DNA of 64,000 bases from Oceanobacillus luteolus (GTDB taxonomy: Bacteria; Bacillota; Bacilli; Bacillales; Amphibacillaceae), in the NCBI RefSeq assembly GCF_023715655.1, contig NZ_JAMBON010000009.1, positions 1-64,000 of the forward strand, given 5' to 3'. Of the stretch, positions 53,678-63,383 are shown piece after piece (within the stretch, counting starts at the first letter, position 1; each line of letters begins with the position of its first letter). Under the pieces are notes generated by a model. It had not been told where the DNA came from and did no database searches. It saw only the letters and a program-made list of their open reading frames with translations. A program made the translations under genes and the position numbers.

Positions 53678-55084
53678 TTAATTCATATAAGGAGCTGGGT
53701 TTACTGGATTACCATATCCGCCTAGATGAACCTCAAAGTGAAGATGAGGACCCGTTGATTTTCCAGTATTTCCAGTTGCACCAATTACTTCGCCTTGACT
53801 TACCGCTTGTCCTGGTGAGACATCAATTCGGCTCAAGTGAGCGGATACGGTTGTATAACTTTGGCCATCTATGTAGTGGGAAATCATTATAACATTACCA
53901 AAGCCACCCATCCAGCGTGCAGTACTAACTACTCCATCTGCAGGTGCCTTCAATGGTGTTCCCGTACCTACAGGGAAGTCGATTCCAGCGTGAAGCTTAT
54001 GAACATTATCAATAGGATGGAATCTCATACCAAACGGAGAGCTTATACTGTTTCCTGCTGGGTAAATGAATATTCCATTGCCTCCACCACTTGTTCCACT
54101 AGATCCTGTGCTCGTGTCTGGTGCTGATGCAACTTTCTTGCCATCTTGATTCTGATTGGATTTCGCTTGCTCAGCTTTTCTACGTTCTGCTTCTTTCCGC
54201 TTTCTTTCTGCTTCTTCTTTAGCAAGCTGTTCCAGCTCACCAATTTTATTTTGCGCTAAAGCAATTGCTTGAGCTTTTGCTTGTTCTTCAGCTGCAAGAA
54301 TTTCCTGTTCTTCTTCAATTGTCAATTTAATTTCTTCAAGTTCCTGATGCTCTTCTTCAAGTTGGGCCATTAACGTTTTTCTTTCAGATTTCTGCTCATC
54401 GAGCTGATTCTTTAAAGCAACGAGTTCTTTCTTCTGCCCTTCCAATTCTTCTTTTTTCGCAACTACAATCTTTTTCTTTTCTTCCACTTCTTTTTGGTTT
54501 TCCGCTAGTAGTTGTTTATCAGCTGCTTGTTCTTCCATAATTTTTTTATCTTGATCCATGATCGTATTTACAGCTGTTGTCCGACTAATAAAATCTATGA
54601 AGCTTTTAGAATTGAAGATTACTTGAATCAGCTTTACTTCTCCGCCACTTTGTTGGATAGAACGGAGACGATCTTTCAGTAAAACATCACGTTTTTCTAT
54701 CTTTTCCTCTAAAATTTTAATTTCTTCTTTTAATGTTTCAATCCGCTCTGATAACTCATCAATTTCTTTATTCGTTTCAGATATTTCATTCTCTTTAGTC
54801 GAAATATCACTTTGTGTTTTTGCTAATCTTTCATCAAGATCAACGATTTCTTGCTCTACTGATTTTTGTTCCTTTAGGTTTTCATCAATTTTAGATTCAG
54901 TGTCTTTTTTGTTGTTATCAAGGTTATTCTTTTCTTCTGATATCTTAGATTTCTCTGCTTCATGTTGATTAATCTTTTCTTTCAATTCCTGAATTGATTC
55001 TGCGGAGACTGAGGTTCCTCCTGCAGTTGCTAGAGTTGTGAGTAAGAGTGTAGTCATAGTGAGGATTAAGATGGATTTCTTCAA
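53678..55084 (-). CDS. coiled-coil M23 peptidase / murein hydrolase (activator) next to FtsEX
   Basis: A 468-residue secreted protein: signal peptide (about 1-29, ending SVSAE), long coiled coil (about 30-280) and C-terminal LytM/M23 domain (about 350-468) with the zinc motifs HAGIDFPVG and GPHLHFEVH. It resembles EnvC and PcsB in layout and is encoded immediately downstream of ftsX. By analogy the FtsEX complex probably controls it through the coiled coil. B. subtilis instead uses CwlO, which has a different catalytic domain. The start is TTG at 55082-55084 with AAGGGAG; the upstream frame to 55162 lacks a site. Confidence 0.92.
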   Translation of the reverse strand: MKKSILILTMTTLLLTTLATAGGTSVSAESIQELKEKINQHEAEKSKISEEKNNLDNNKKDTESKIDENLKEQKSVEQEIVDLDERLAKTQSDISTKENEISETNKEIDELSERIETLKEEIKILEEKIEKRDVLLKDRLRSIQQSGGEVKLIQVIFNSKSFIDFISRTTAVNTIMDQDKKIMEEQAADKQLLAENQKEVEEKKKIVVAKKEELEGQKKELVALKNQLDEQKSERKTLMAQLEEEHQELEEIKLTIEEEQEILAAEEQAKAQAIALAQNKIGELEQLAKEEAERKRKEAERRKAEQAKSNQNQDGKKVASAPDTSTGSSGTSGGGNGIFIYPAGNSISSPFGMRFHPIDNVHKLHAGIDFPVGTGTPLKAPADGVVSTARWMGGFGNVIMISHYIDGQSYTTVSAHLSRIDVSPGQAVSQGEVIGATGNTGKSTGPHLHFEVHLGGYGNPVNPAPYMN

Positions 55085-55236
55085 CTCGTATTCTCCCTTC
55101 AATAAATAAAACTTTTTCAGTGGCGTCCCACTTATGAATGAGTTAATCAAGACGGCGTCCATATAATTTTCACATTTTCAGAAAATATATGGACGGCACG
55201 CTCTGATTAAATGACTTCTTGTATTCTAAAAATCTA

Positions 55237-56130
55237 TTACACTTTCAAGAATTTACGGACACTCATAACACTTCCCCAAACACCAATTGTGGCACCAATT
55301 AGTAAAATGATTAATGCCAAATACCAAGCAAATGGAGAGAATGGTAATAACTCGACAAAACTTATATTAATTTGACTTGCAACATTATCATATACGTACT
55401 GGTATCCAACCAGTACTACTGTAATTGGGATGATTGATCCCAACACTCCAAGAATCAACCCCTCCACAAAAAATGGCCAACGAATGAATCCATTGGTGGC
55501 ACCGACCAGCTTTTGAATGGAGATTTCTGTACTTCTTGCAATAATTGTTATTTTTATCGTGTTTGAGATAAGGAATACAGCTGTCAACACTAGAGCTGCA
55601 ATTAAAACAAGACCAACAATTCGGGCATAATTATTAAACTCGAAAAGCTTATCAACGATGTCTTGCCCAAAGTTCACATCATAAACATGGTCATATCCCA
55701 TGATCTCCTCAGCGATTCTTTCTGTATCCTGAGGATCTGCAGCTTGAACAACATAAGCGTGGTTTAAAGGATTATCTTGTTCAAACAGTTCCCAAGCTCT
55801 TCCTTCTTCTCCCATACTATTAATCAAACTTTCCAGTTCTTCGTCATTCGAGGAGAAATAAACCCTTTCTACGCCTTCAATCTGTTTAACTTTGTCGCCT
55901 AAGGCTAGTACATCATCTTTTTCTGTGGTCAAATCAACCAATACTTTAATTTCCACATCGGATTCGATATTCTTCGCAAATTCATTCAAGTTGAATACGA
56001 TAGCGAGGAACACTCCAACTAGAATTAACGTTGTGGTTACGGCACCAATGGAAGCGACTGTCATCCAACCATTACGGAAGATATTTTTTGTACCTTCCCT
56101 AAAATGCCGTGTAAATGTTCTAAACTTCAT
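55237..56130 (-). CDS. ftsX: cell-division ABC transporter-like permease FtsX
   Basis: A 297-residue membrane protein with four transmembrane helices: the first near residue 22-45, a large extracellular loop (about 46-170), and three more from residue 175. It forms the FtsEX complex, which transmits ATP binding to extracellular peptidoglycan hydrolases. The frame opens at 56163, but GAGGTG nine bases upstream of ATG 56128-56130 fits better. It overlaps the end of ftsE by 11 bp. Confidence 0.95.
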   Translation of the reverse strand: MKFRTFTRHFREGTKNIFRNGWMTVASIGAVTTTLILVGVFLAIVFNLNEFAKNIESDVEIKVLVDLTTEKDDVLALGDKVKQIEGVERVYFSSNDEELESLINSMGEEGRAWELFEQDNPLNHAYVVQAADPQDTERIAEEIMGYDHVYDVNFGQDIVDKLFEFNNYARIVGLVLIAALVLTAVFLISNTIKITIIARSTEISIQKLVGATNGFIRWPFFVEGLILGVLGSIIPITVVLVGYQYVYDNVASQINISFVELLPFSPFAWYLALIILLIGATIGVWGSVMSVRKFLKV

Positions 56131-56806
56131 AACCGTATTCACCTCGTTGTTCATCTCTAACAATTACACCATTTTCAATAGCAATTACTCGATTTTTAAG
56201 CGTATTAACAATGTCTTTACTATGCGTTGCCATGATGATTGTCGTTCCTCTTTCATTTATTTCTTCAAAAGTCTTCATAATTTCCCATGATGTATCTGGG
56301 TCCAAGTTTCCTGTAGGTTCATCCGCAATTACAATTCGTGGACGGTTTACGATAGCACGTGCAATGGAAACACGTTGCTGCTCTCCCCCAGAAAGCTCTG
56401 CTGGAAGGAAACGTGCTTTATTTTTTAAGCCGACTTCATCCAGTACTTCGAGTACACGTGTACGGATCGATTTAGGAGATTCTTCAATAACTTCAAGTGC
56501 ATAAGCGATATTTTCATAGACTGTCAACTTCGGTAAAAGTTTAAAGTCTTGGAAAACAACACCGATATCCCTCCTTAGAAACGGAACGCGCTTTTCTTTC
56601 ATCTTATCTAATTCAATATCATTAATGATGATCTTACCGCTAGTAGGCTTTTCTTCCCGGTACATGAGCTTTATAAAAGTGGATTTCCCAGCTCCACTTT
56701 GACCTACGATATACACAAATTCACCTTGTTTTATCTCAACACTAATTCCATTAAGAGCCGCGACTCCATTTGGATATGTTTTATAAACATCTTCCATTAA
56801 AATCAT
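56120..56806 (-). CDS. ftsE: cell-division ATP-binding protein FtsE
   Basis: A 228-residue ABC ATPase: Walker A GQSGAGKST (near residue 35), signature ELSGGEQQRVSIARAI (near 138), Walker B IVIADEPTGNLD and switch His in MATHSKDI. It drives FtsX. The ribosome binding site AAAGGTGAT precedes the ATG. It is the first gene of the ftsEX-M23 cluster. Confidence 0.97.
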   Translation of the reverse strand: MILMEDVYKTYPNGVAALNGISVEIKQGEFVYIVGQSGAGKSTFIKLMYREEKPTSGKIIINDIELDKMKEKRVPFLRRDIGVVFQDFKLLPKLTVYENIAYALEVIEESPKSIRTRVLEVLDEVGLKNKARFLPAELSGGEQQRVSIARAIVNRPRIVIADEPTGNLDPDTSWEIMKTFEEINERGTTIIMATHSKDIVNTLKNRVIAIENGVIVRDEQRGEYGYEV

Positions 56807-56883
56807 ATATGTATCACCTTTATAATTTTATATTTTTTTCTTCTGATTGAATGCTGCTTGAACATTAGTAGATTACTCTAGTT

Positions 56884-56892
56884 ATTATAACA
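56884..56892 (-). promoter_or_regulatory. ftsEX promoter, extended -10
   Basis: Minus-strand TGTTATAAT, a consensus -10 with extended TG, about 80 bp upstream of ftsE. The -35 region is poor. Confidence 0.55.
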
Positions 56893-57026
56893 TCAATATG
56901 CGAGTTTTTTAGACATAAAATTATTACATTTATATTTCAATGATAATTTCATGTAATCTTCCTTGTTAATTAAGGGGATTATGTCGTTGGAAGGATGTTC
57001 CAATGAAAAATTTCAGCAAAATAAAA

Positions 57027-57056
57027 AGTCCAGCTCACATTGTAAGCTAGACTTAT
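57027..57056 (-). terminator. cccB terminator
   Basis: Minus-strand AAGTCTAGCTT ... GAGCTGGACTT followed by TTTATTTT, shortly after the cccB stop codon. Confidence 0.8.
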
Positions 57057-57068
57057 TTCATCCATAAC

Positions 57069-57431
57069 TTATTTTTGTTCTGACAACCATGATACTAGTG
57101 CATCAAGATCATCACCTGAAACATTTTGTGCTGGCATAGAACCTTTACCATTTACAATAATGTCTTCAATTTCTTCTGGAGAGTAGTCACTACCAACTGA
57201 TTCTAGGCTTGGTCCTGCTCCACCAGATAAATCTGCACCGTGACACATTGCACAGTTCGCTTGGTAAACTTCTTCACCAGCTGCAGTATCTACTGCAGCG
57301 CCGTCATCCGTTGATTCTTCCGTACCTGTATCACCTGAATCAGCAGGCTCCTCTGTCGTGTCGTCTCCTCCACCACAAGCACCAAGTACAAGAACTGCTC
57401 CGAATAATACTGCTAATAACCATTTCTTCAT
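57069..57431 (-). CDS. cccB: cytochrome c-551 lipoprotein
   Basis: A 120-residue membrane-tethered c-type cytochrome. The signal peptide ends in the lipobox VLGAC, followed by an acidic Thr/Asp/Glu linker. The heme motif CAMCH comes next, and GSMPAQ near residue 97 supplies the axial methionine. It carries electrons outside the membrane in respiration. The frame opens at 57446, but GGGGG fits ATG at 57429-57431. It lies between prfB and ftsE, as in B. subtilis. Confidence 0.94.
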   Translation of the reverse strand: MKKWLLAVLFGAVLVLGACGGGDDTTEEPADSGDTGTEESTDDGAAVDTAAGEEVYQANCAMCHGADLSGGAGPSLESVGSDYSPEEIEDIIVNGKGSMPAQNVSGDDLDALVSWLSEQK

Positions 57432-57586
57432 GCAAAAATCCCCCATTCCAATTGAGTAATTTGAACATCAATAATATTATATCCTAATTACTCTAATATA
57501 AAACACAGATAACGACATAGTATGTGAACAATTACCAACAAATTCCTGACTATGCGAGTATTGGAAGGATACAATATTTTTTTATT

Positions 57587-58688
57587 TTATTGCATTTGCG
57601 AACGTAAATAAGCATCGATGAAGACGTCAATTCCACCGTCCATGACCGCTTGGGTATTACCTACCTCTTCATTCGTCCGATGATCTTTCACCATCGAATA
57701 AGGGTGGAAAACATATGAACGGATTTGACTTCCCCAACCAATTTCCTTTTGTTCACCGCGTAGTTTCGCTAATTCTTGCTCCTGTTTCTCTACTTCCAGT
57801 TGATAGAGCTTCGACTTCAGCATTTTCATTGCAGATTCACGGTTCTTGATTTGCGAGCGTTCGTTTTGACACGTTACGACAATATTTGTTGGTAAATGAG
57901 TCAGTCGTACTGCTGAGTCCGTTTTGTTGACATGCTGACCACCAGCACCACTCGCACGGTACGTATCGATTTTTATATCTTCATCACGCACTTCTATTTC
58001 CACATCTTCATCCATTTCTGGAGTTACATCACATGATACAAAAGATGTATGACGTCTTCCTGATGAATCAAATGGTGATATACGAACGAGACGATGTACA
58101 CCTTTTTCTGTTTTCAAATATCCATAAGCATTATGACCTTTAATTAACAGGGTGACACTTTTTACTCCGGCTTCATCACCTGGTTGATAGTCCAATGTTT
58201 CAAGTTGAAAACCTTTTTGTTCAGCCCACCGCTGATACATTCTTAAAAGCATTTCTGCAAAATCTTGTGATTCCGTCCCTCCTGCACCAGGATGGAGCTC
58301 AAGAATCGCATTTTTAGCATCATAAGGTTCACTCAAAAGCATTTCAAGTTCAAAGTCACTGATCTTCACTAAGAATTCTTCAAGTTGATCATTTAAATCT
58401 TTGAACAATTCTTCATCTGCTTCTTCTTTAACTAACTCATAGGAAACCTCTAAGTCCTCCAAGGTTTCTTCTATATTCTCCAGTGATTCGACTTGGTGCT
58501 TCAGTCCATTTGACTCGTTGATAACTTTTTGTGCGCTCTGCTGATCATCCCAGAAAGTTGGGTTAGCCATCTCTTGCTCTAATTCGTTAATCCGCGCCCG
58601 CTTATTATCTAAGTCAAAGAGACCCCCTAAAGTCTTCAACACGTGAAGTTATTTTGTCTAATTCATTTCTGATTTCTGCTAAATCCAT
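57587..58688 (-). CDS. prfB: peptide chain release factor 2 (programmed +1 frameshift)
   Basis: Recognises UAA and UGA stop codons and releases the peptide. It is encoded in two frames: 24 codons from ATG 58686-58688 ([20 protein letters not shown], then RGSL) to an in-frame TGA at 58614-58616, then after a +1 shift 343 codons ([16 protein letters not shown] onward) to 57587. Class features are the stop-recognition SPF in [11 protein letters not shown] and the catalytic GGQ in [14 protein letters not shown]. The full product is about 367 residues, as usual. High RF2 favours termination at the internal TGA, giving autoregulation. Confidence 0.97.
58613..58628 (-). promoter_or_regulatory. prfB programmed frameshift site
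   Basis: Minus-strand AGGGGGTCTCTTTGAC: an internal Shine-Dalgarno-like AGGGGG, the slippery CTT codon and TGA followed by C. The conserved layout drives a +1 shift from CTT-TGA into GAC. Confidence 0.96.
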
Positions 58689-58740
58689 CATACATCACCT
58701 CATAAAAATTTGAATGATAAAAACTGTTTAATAGCACAAA

Positions 58741-58876
58741 AGCGGAAGCGCCCTTAAGCGATTTACGGTTAGACTGTTTCACAGGGATAAGAAATCACGG
58801 TGAATATGACCGTGGCTTACTTACCACTGATGAATTCCAGAAATTCCGATATTCGCTTGGGCGCGGATTGACATGT
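58741..58876. repeat. intergenic repeat element, diverged third copy
   Basis: A non-coding block between prfB and secA with ends AGCGGAAGCGCCC (58741-58753) and GGGCGCGGATTGAC (58859-58872). The inverted GCGCCC/GGGCGC ends resemble those of the element in the metK leader. The interior contains a CACGGTGAATATGACCGTG hairpin. The relation to the other copies is through the termini only. Confidence 0.45.
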
Positions 58877-58948
58877 GAATTAGTAGAATTTTAAGCCACA
58901 GTCAGAAACTTATATACGCTATTGTCTTTAGGCTATTCTGTTAACCTT

Positions 58949-61468
58949 CTATTGAATCTTACCATGACAGTTTTTATATTTTTTACCACTGCCGCATGGG
59001 CATGGATCGTTACGTCCAACTCGGTTGTCTTTGACGATTGGTTTACGGACTTTTTTCTTACCATCTTGCCCACCATGTGCTGCAGTTGTGTCCTTCACTA
59101 CTTCTTGTCGTTGCAAATTATCACGAATCTGAGCTTTCATTACAAACTTCGCAACTTCGTCTTCAATCGACTGGACCATAGCTTCAAACATTTGGAATCC
59201 TTCCATTTGATACTCGCGCAATGGGTCTGTTTGCCCATAAGCACGAAGATAGATCCCCTGACGCAACTGCTCCATTTGGTCGATATGATCCATCCATTTG
59301 GAATCAACCGTACGTAAAAGAATGACCTTTTCAAACTCTTGGAATTGTTCAGGTTCCAATTCTTCCCGTTTGGTGTCGTATGCTTTCTGAACCTTCTCCA
59401 TAATGAGATCTATCATCTCTTCCGGATCTTTGCCCTTCAAGTCATTAACTTCAATATCTTCCTTATTGAGTAAATTCGCATGAACATGTTCGATAATCGC
59501 TTCTAAATTCCAAAGTTCTTCATCGTCGTCCTGTGTATGAGAACCAACTACCCGCTCCACAGACGAACGAATCATGTTCATGATGATTTCAGTTAAACCA
59601 TCTTTTGAGTCAATTACTTCGAAACGTTGTTTGTAGATGATTTCACGTTGTTCTCGAAGAACATCATCATAAGCAAGGATTGTTTTACGAGCATCAAAGT
59701 TATTTCCTTCCACACGCTTCTGTGCGGATTCAACTGCTTTTGAAATCATTTTACTTTCTAATGGCTGATCATCTTCCATTCCAAAGCGGTCCATCATGTT
59801 CCGTAGATTATCGGACCCGAAACGACGCATCAATTCATCTTCCATTGAAAGATAGAACTGAGTGACCCCTGGATCACCCTGACGGCCGGAACGACCTCGC
59901 AGCTGGTTATCAATACGACGGGACTCATGTCGCTCTGTCCCAATAACAGCAAGTCCCCCAAGTTCAAGAACACCTTCTCCAAGCTTGATGTCTGTCCCAC
60001 GACCTGCCATATTAGTAGCAATTGTCACAGAACCTTTTTGCCCGGCATTTTCAATGATTTCCGCTTCTCTGTAATGGTTTTTCGCATTTAAGACTTCGTG
60101 ACGAATACCAGCCTTTTTGAGCATTTTCGATATCAGTTCGGAAGTTTCTACGGCTACTGTACCTACAAGAACTGGTTGGCCCGCTTGGTTACGTTCTTTA
60201 ATTTCTTCCACTACGGCACGGAACTTTGCTTCCATCGATTTGTAAATCAAATCTGGGCGGTCATCACGGATAATCGGTTTATTCGTAGGAATTACGATTA
60301 CATCCATGTTATATATGTTACGGAATTCTTCTTCCTCTGTTTTTGCTGTACCTGTCATTCCAGATAATTTATTATACATCCGGAAATAGTTCTGGAAGGT
60401 AATAGAAGCAAGTGTCATACTTTCATTTTGAATTTGCAGACCTTCTTTTGCTTCAATTGCCTGGTGAAGCCCATCACTGTAACGGCGGCCTTTCATTTTC
60501 CGTCCGGTGAATTGGTCAATAATAACAACTTGTCCTTCCTCTACCATGTAGTCATCATCACGGTGCATAGCTACATGGGCTTTTAATGCTTGGTTAATAT
60601 GATGAGTTAAAGAAACATGATCAAGATCGAATAAGTTCTCGATATTAAAGTATTTTTCGGCTTTGTTGATCCCTTCTTCTGTAAGCTGTACACCTTTTGT
60701 CTTCTCATCGTACGTATAATCACTTTCTTTATTCAGCGTCATAACAAAACCATTCGCCTGTGTATAAAGCGATGCAGATTTTTTTGCTGAGCCGGAAATG
60801 ATCAATGGGGTCCTCGCTTCGTCAATCAGAATCGAGTCAACCTCGTCAATGATTGCAAAATTCAAGTTACGTTGCACCATTTGTTCTTTGTATAGGACCA
60901 TATTATCTCTCAAATAGTCAAAGCCAAACTCATTGTTCGTTCCATAAGTTATATCTCGTTGGTACGCCTCACGTTTTTGTTCCTTTGTCATACTGTTAAT
61001 ATTTAAACCAACAGTTAAACCAAGGAATTCATAAAGCTCTCCCATTTCACGTGAATCACGTTCTGCCAAATATTCGTTTACGGTAATGACATGTACACCC
61101 TTACCTTCTAACGCATTCAGATAAGCAGGCATAGTGGAAGCGAGGGTTTTACCTTCCCCTGTCTTCATTTCAGCGATATTTCCACCATGCAAGGCTGTTG
61201 CACCCATCAGCTGAGAGCGGAAAGGACGCATACCTAAAACACGTCTTGACGCTTCTCGGACAACCGCATAAGCTTCGACAAGAAGGTCATCCAATGATTC
61301 ACCATTTGCTATTCTATCTTTAAACTCATTTGTTTTGTTCTTTAAATCGTTATCTGATAGCTTTTCCACCTCTGGCTCAAGAGCTTCGATTTCATTCACT
61401 GTTTTCTCTATACGTTTAAGTTGTTTTTTATTACCATCACCAAAAATCCTAGTTAACAATCCTGCCAT
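58949..61468 (-). CDS. secA: protein translocase ATPase SecA
   Basis: The 839-residue motor that pushes preproteins through SecYEG. Signatures: Walker A in [16 protein letters not shown] (near residue 100), [19 protein letters not shown] (DEAD-like, near 208), [19 protein letters not shown] (near 485) and the C-terminal zinc motif [14 protein letters not shown] that contacts phospholipid or SecB-like partners. The ribosome binding site GAGGAG precedes ATG. It lies between hpf and prfB, as in Bacillus. Confidence 0.98.
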   Translation of the reverse strand: MAGLLTRIFGDGNKKQLKRIEKTVNEIEALEPEVEKLSDNDLKNKTNEFKDRIANGESLDDLLVEAYAVVREASRRVLGMRPFRSQLMGATALHGGNIAEMKTGEGKTLASTMPAYLNALEGKGVHVITVNEYLAERDSREMGELYEFLGLTVGLNINSMTKEQKREAYQRDITYGTNNEFGFDYLRDNMVLYKEQMVQRNLNFAIIDEVDSILIDEARTPLIISGSAKKSASLYTQANGFVMTLNKESDYTYDEKTKGVQLTEEGINKAEKYFNIENLFDLDHVSLTHHINQALKAHVAMHRDDDYMVEEGQVVIIDQFTGRKMKGRRYSDGLHQAIEAKEGLQIQNESMTLASITFQNYFRMYNKLSGMTGTAKTEEEEFRNIYNMDVIVIPTNKPIIRDDRPDLIYKSMEAKFRAVVEEIKERNQAGQPVLVGTVAVETSELISKMLKKAGIRHEVLNAKNHYREAEIIENAGQKGSVTIATNMAGRGTDIKLGEGVLELGGLAVIGTERHESRRIDNQLRGRSGRQGDPGVTQFYLSMEDELMRRFGSDNLRNMMDRFGMEDDQPLESKMISKAVESAQKRVEGNNFDARKTILAYDDVLREQREIIYKQRFEVIDSKDGLTEIIMNMIRSSVERVVGSHTQDDDEELWNLEAIIEHVHANLLNKEDIEVNDLKGKDPEEMIDLIMEKVQKAYDTKREELEPEQFQEFEKVILLRTVDSKWMDHIDQMEQLRQGIYLRAYGQTDPLREYQMEGFQMFEAMVQSIEDEVAKFVMKAQIRDNLQRQEVVKDTTAAHGGQDGKKKVRKPIVKDNRVGRNDPCPCGSGKKYKNCHGKIQ

Positions 61469-61788
61469 TTATATACGCTCCTCAATATAATCAATGCCTT
61501 TATAAACAATAATAACACTATCCAATTGTTGATGACAACCTAAACAAAGGCCGATATCGTAATTCCCTCAAGCATTCAAACAAGTTTGCATCCCAACATT
61601 TATCCTCGAATGGAAGAACAAAAAGAATAATCCGTTCATCTTAATGTAAATCATATGGAGAGGAATACACGCCCTACCTTCTCTAAAGGAAAAGCGTGAT
61701 ACTTCCATCAAAGATAGAAGCACCACGCTATTATAATAATTAACCTATCGAGTGATCTCTCGATAACTTGTTCATATTAACCAGATAG
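61469..61788. other. hpf-secA intergenic region
   Basis: About 320 bp without a gene. On the minus strand it holds the hpf terminator (61690-61731) and, closer to secA, a possible promoter: TTGTCA near 61529-61534 with TTATTA 17 bp downstream. The rest is AT-rich sequence in which I see no further feature. Confidence 0.4.
61690..61731 (-). terminator. hpf terminator
   Basis: Minus-strand AGCGTGGTGCTTC ... GAAGTATCACGCT with internal mismatches, followed by TTTTCCTTT. Confidence 0.7.
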
Positions 61789-61789
61789 A

Positions 61790-62344
61790 TCAGGCATGCG
61801 GCTCGATTAAACCGTATTTGCCATCATTTCGGCGATACACTACATTCGTATCACCTGATTCATCATTAGTAAAGACAAAGAAGGAGTGACCTAGCATATC
61901 CATTTGAAGTATCGCTTCCTGAGAGTCCATTGGCTTTAGATTAAAACGTTTTGTCCGTACAATTTCAAATTCATTGGAGTCATCATATTCTTCATTTTGA
62001 ATTTCTTTCTCCATTTCTGCAAACACATGCTTTGGAGCACCATTTTGACGTGTTTTACGATTGATCTTCGTTTTATATTTACGGATTTGTCGTTCTAGTT
62101 TGTCCACTACCAAGTCCACAGCTGCGTATAAATCATCATGTGTAACTTCACCTCTTAGAAGCAGGTTAGTCATAGGAATTGTTACTTCAATGCGCTGCTC
62201 ATCATTATAGACACTTAAATTTACATGAACATCGGTTGATGGAGTTGTTTCAAAGTACCGTTCGAGCTTGCTGATCTTCTTTTCTACATACTCTTTGATC
62301 GCTCCAGTAACCTCAATATTCTCACCACGAATGTTAAATCTCAT
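61790..62344 (-). CDS. hpf: long-form ribosome hibernation promoting factor
   Basis: A 184-residue long HPF (YvyD type) that dimerises 70S ribosomes into inactive 100S particles in stationary phase or stress. The N-terminal S30AE/YfiA domain covers residues 1-98 (FNIRGENIEVTGAIKEYVEKKISKLERYF), followed by a linker and the C-terminal dimerisation domain (about 125-182, EIVRTKRFNLKPMDSQEAILQM and GHSFFVFTNDESGD). The ribosome binding site is AAAGGAGG. A weak sigma-B-like promoter is discussed in the findings. It is located between fliT and secA, as in B. subtilis. Confidence 0.96.
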   Translation of the reverse strand: MRFNIRGENIEVTGAIKEYVEKKISKLERYFETTPSTDVHVNLSVYNDEQRIEVTIPMTNLLLRGEVTHDDLYAAVDLVVDKLERQIRKYKTKINRKTRQNGAPKHVFAEMEKEIQNEEYDDSNEFEIVRTKRFNLKPMDSQEAILQMDMLGHSFFVFTNDESGDTNVVYRRNDGKYGLIEPHA

Positions 62345-62581
62345 AAAAGTGTCCTCCTTTATTCTTTATATATATATTATACTACTTTCCCCGCAACTTT
62401 ACCTCCCGAAACGTTAAGAAAAAGTAAAGGCTTTCAAAAGAGACCACCGAAAACCTTGACATGACAAGCTTTAAAGAGTTTACAATATATTAATAAATTT
62501 TCTATTGTCTAATAAAATTTTGTCGATTTATAATCTTTTACATCGATACGACGCTGTTTATGCGATTTCCCAGGCAATATA

Positions 62582-62610
62582 AAAACAGTGTGCCGTCAGC
62601 ACACTGTTTA
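62582..62610 (-). terminator. terminator of the fliD-fliS-fliT operon
   Basis: AAACAGTGTG ... CACACTGTTT stem just beyond fliT. On the minus strand it is followed by TTATATTG. Confidence 0.82.
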
Positions 62611-62614
62611 TAAA

Positions 62615-62971
62615 TCATTTCTTTTTATCCAGGAAAGAGCCATCTGAAGAGGATACATTCTTATATGGATTTATATAAGATTGTTGAGTCTTCTTCTGTT
62701 TTTTCATTCGTTTCATCTCAAGCTTCAAATCTGAGAATATATGTTGCATCTTCGCTTGAATGTCAACGTTCATTCGAAAAATCCTCTCTCCTAAATGCTT
62801 TTCTTCATCCGTATACGGAGGGGAAATATGCTCCATATATTTCCCACGTTCTTCGATCAGCTCATTTAGTTGTTCAATGACAACTTCGCGTTCACCAGAA
62901 GATATCGGGTCCTCCAGCAGCTTCTGTAACTGTAGGGTAAGTTCGTGAACCTTTTTCAAATCATCTATCAT
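62615..62971 (-). CDS. fliT: flagellar protein FliT
   Basis: A 118-residue helical protein in the position and style of Bacillus FliT, a chaperone for the filament cap protein FliD. N-terminal helices (DDLKKVHELTLQLQKLLE and REVVIEQLNELIEERGKYME) and a basic helical region (LKLEMKRMKKQKKTQQ) are visible. The sequence is poorly conserved in general, so the name rests on size and position. Its start overlaps the fliS stop by four bases. Confidence 0.8.
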   Translation of the reverse strand: MIDDLKKVHELTLQLQKLLEDPISSGEREVVIEQLNELIEERGKYMEHISPPYTDEEKHLGERIFRMNVDIQAKMQHIFSDLKLEMKRMKKQKKTQQSYINPYKNVSSSDGSFLDKKK

Positions 62972-63363
62972 ATGCTAGGCCTTTGAGAAAATTTTTGCTT
63001 CCGGTGCTGCAATAGCACCTGCTTCCAAGTATCTCTGAATTCCGTCACTAACTCTAAGACATTTTCCAATTTCTCACGGCTGTTCTCAATATTGGCAGCT
63101 GTCAACTCACTAAGCATGAATTCGTATAAAGGTTGAAACTGTTTAGAGATCTCTACTTTTGGATCCAATGTAATCAATAGTTCTCGAATAATGTTTTGTG
63201 CTTTTTGGATGTTTCTGTTTTTAGCTTCATAATTATTGTCTTCTACATCTTTCATCGCTTGCTTAATGAACTTAATACAACCATTATATAACATTAACGT
63301 AAGTTCTCCGCCAGATGCCGTATTGACTGAGTTATTTTTATACGTTTGATAGGCTTTATTCAT
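62968..63363 (-). CDS. fliS: flagellin export chaperone FliS
   Basis: A 131-residue four-helix-bundle chaperone that keeps flagellin soluble before export. The family N-terminus YQTYKNNSVNTASGGELTLM and the following LYNGCIKFIKQAM are visible, as is the IENSREKLENVLELVTEFRDTWKQVL helix (its conserved RDTW motif near residue 110). It follows fliD by 20 bp and is translationally coupled to fliT. Confidence 0.95.
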   Translation of the reverse strand: MNKAYQTYKNNSVNTASGGELTLMLYNGCIKFIKQAMKDVEDNNYEAKNRNIQKAQNIIRELLITLDPKVEISKQFQPLYEFMLSELTAANIENSREKLENVLELVTEFRDTWKQVLLQHRKQKFSQRPSI

Positions 63364-63383
63364 ATCGTCTCACTCCTTTACCG

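Noticed and set aside
58922-59317. 131-codon plus-strand frame overlapping the 3' end of secA
   Set aside because: Antisense to the conserved SecA C-terminus including its zinc motif; no ribosome binding site.
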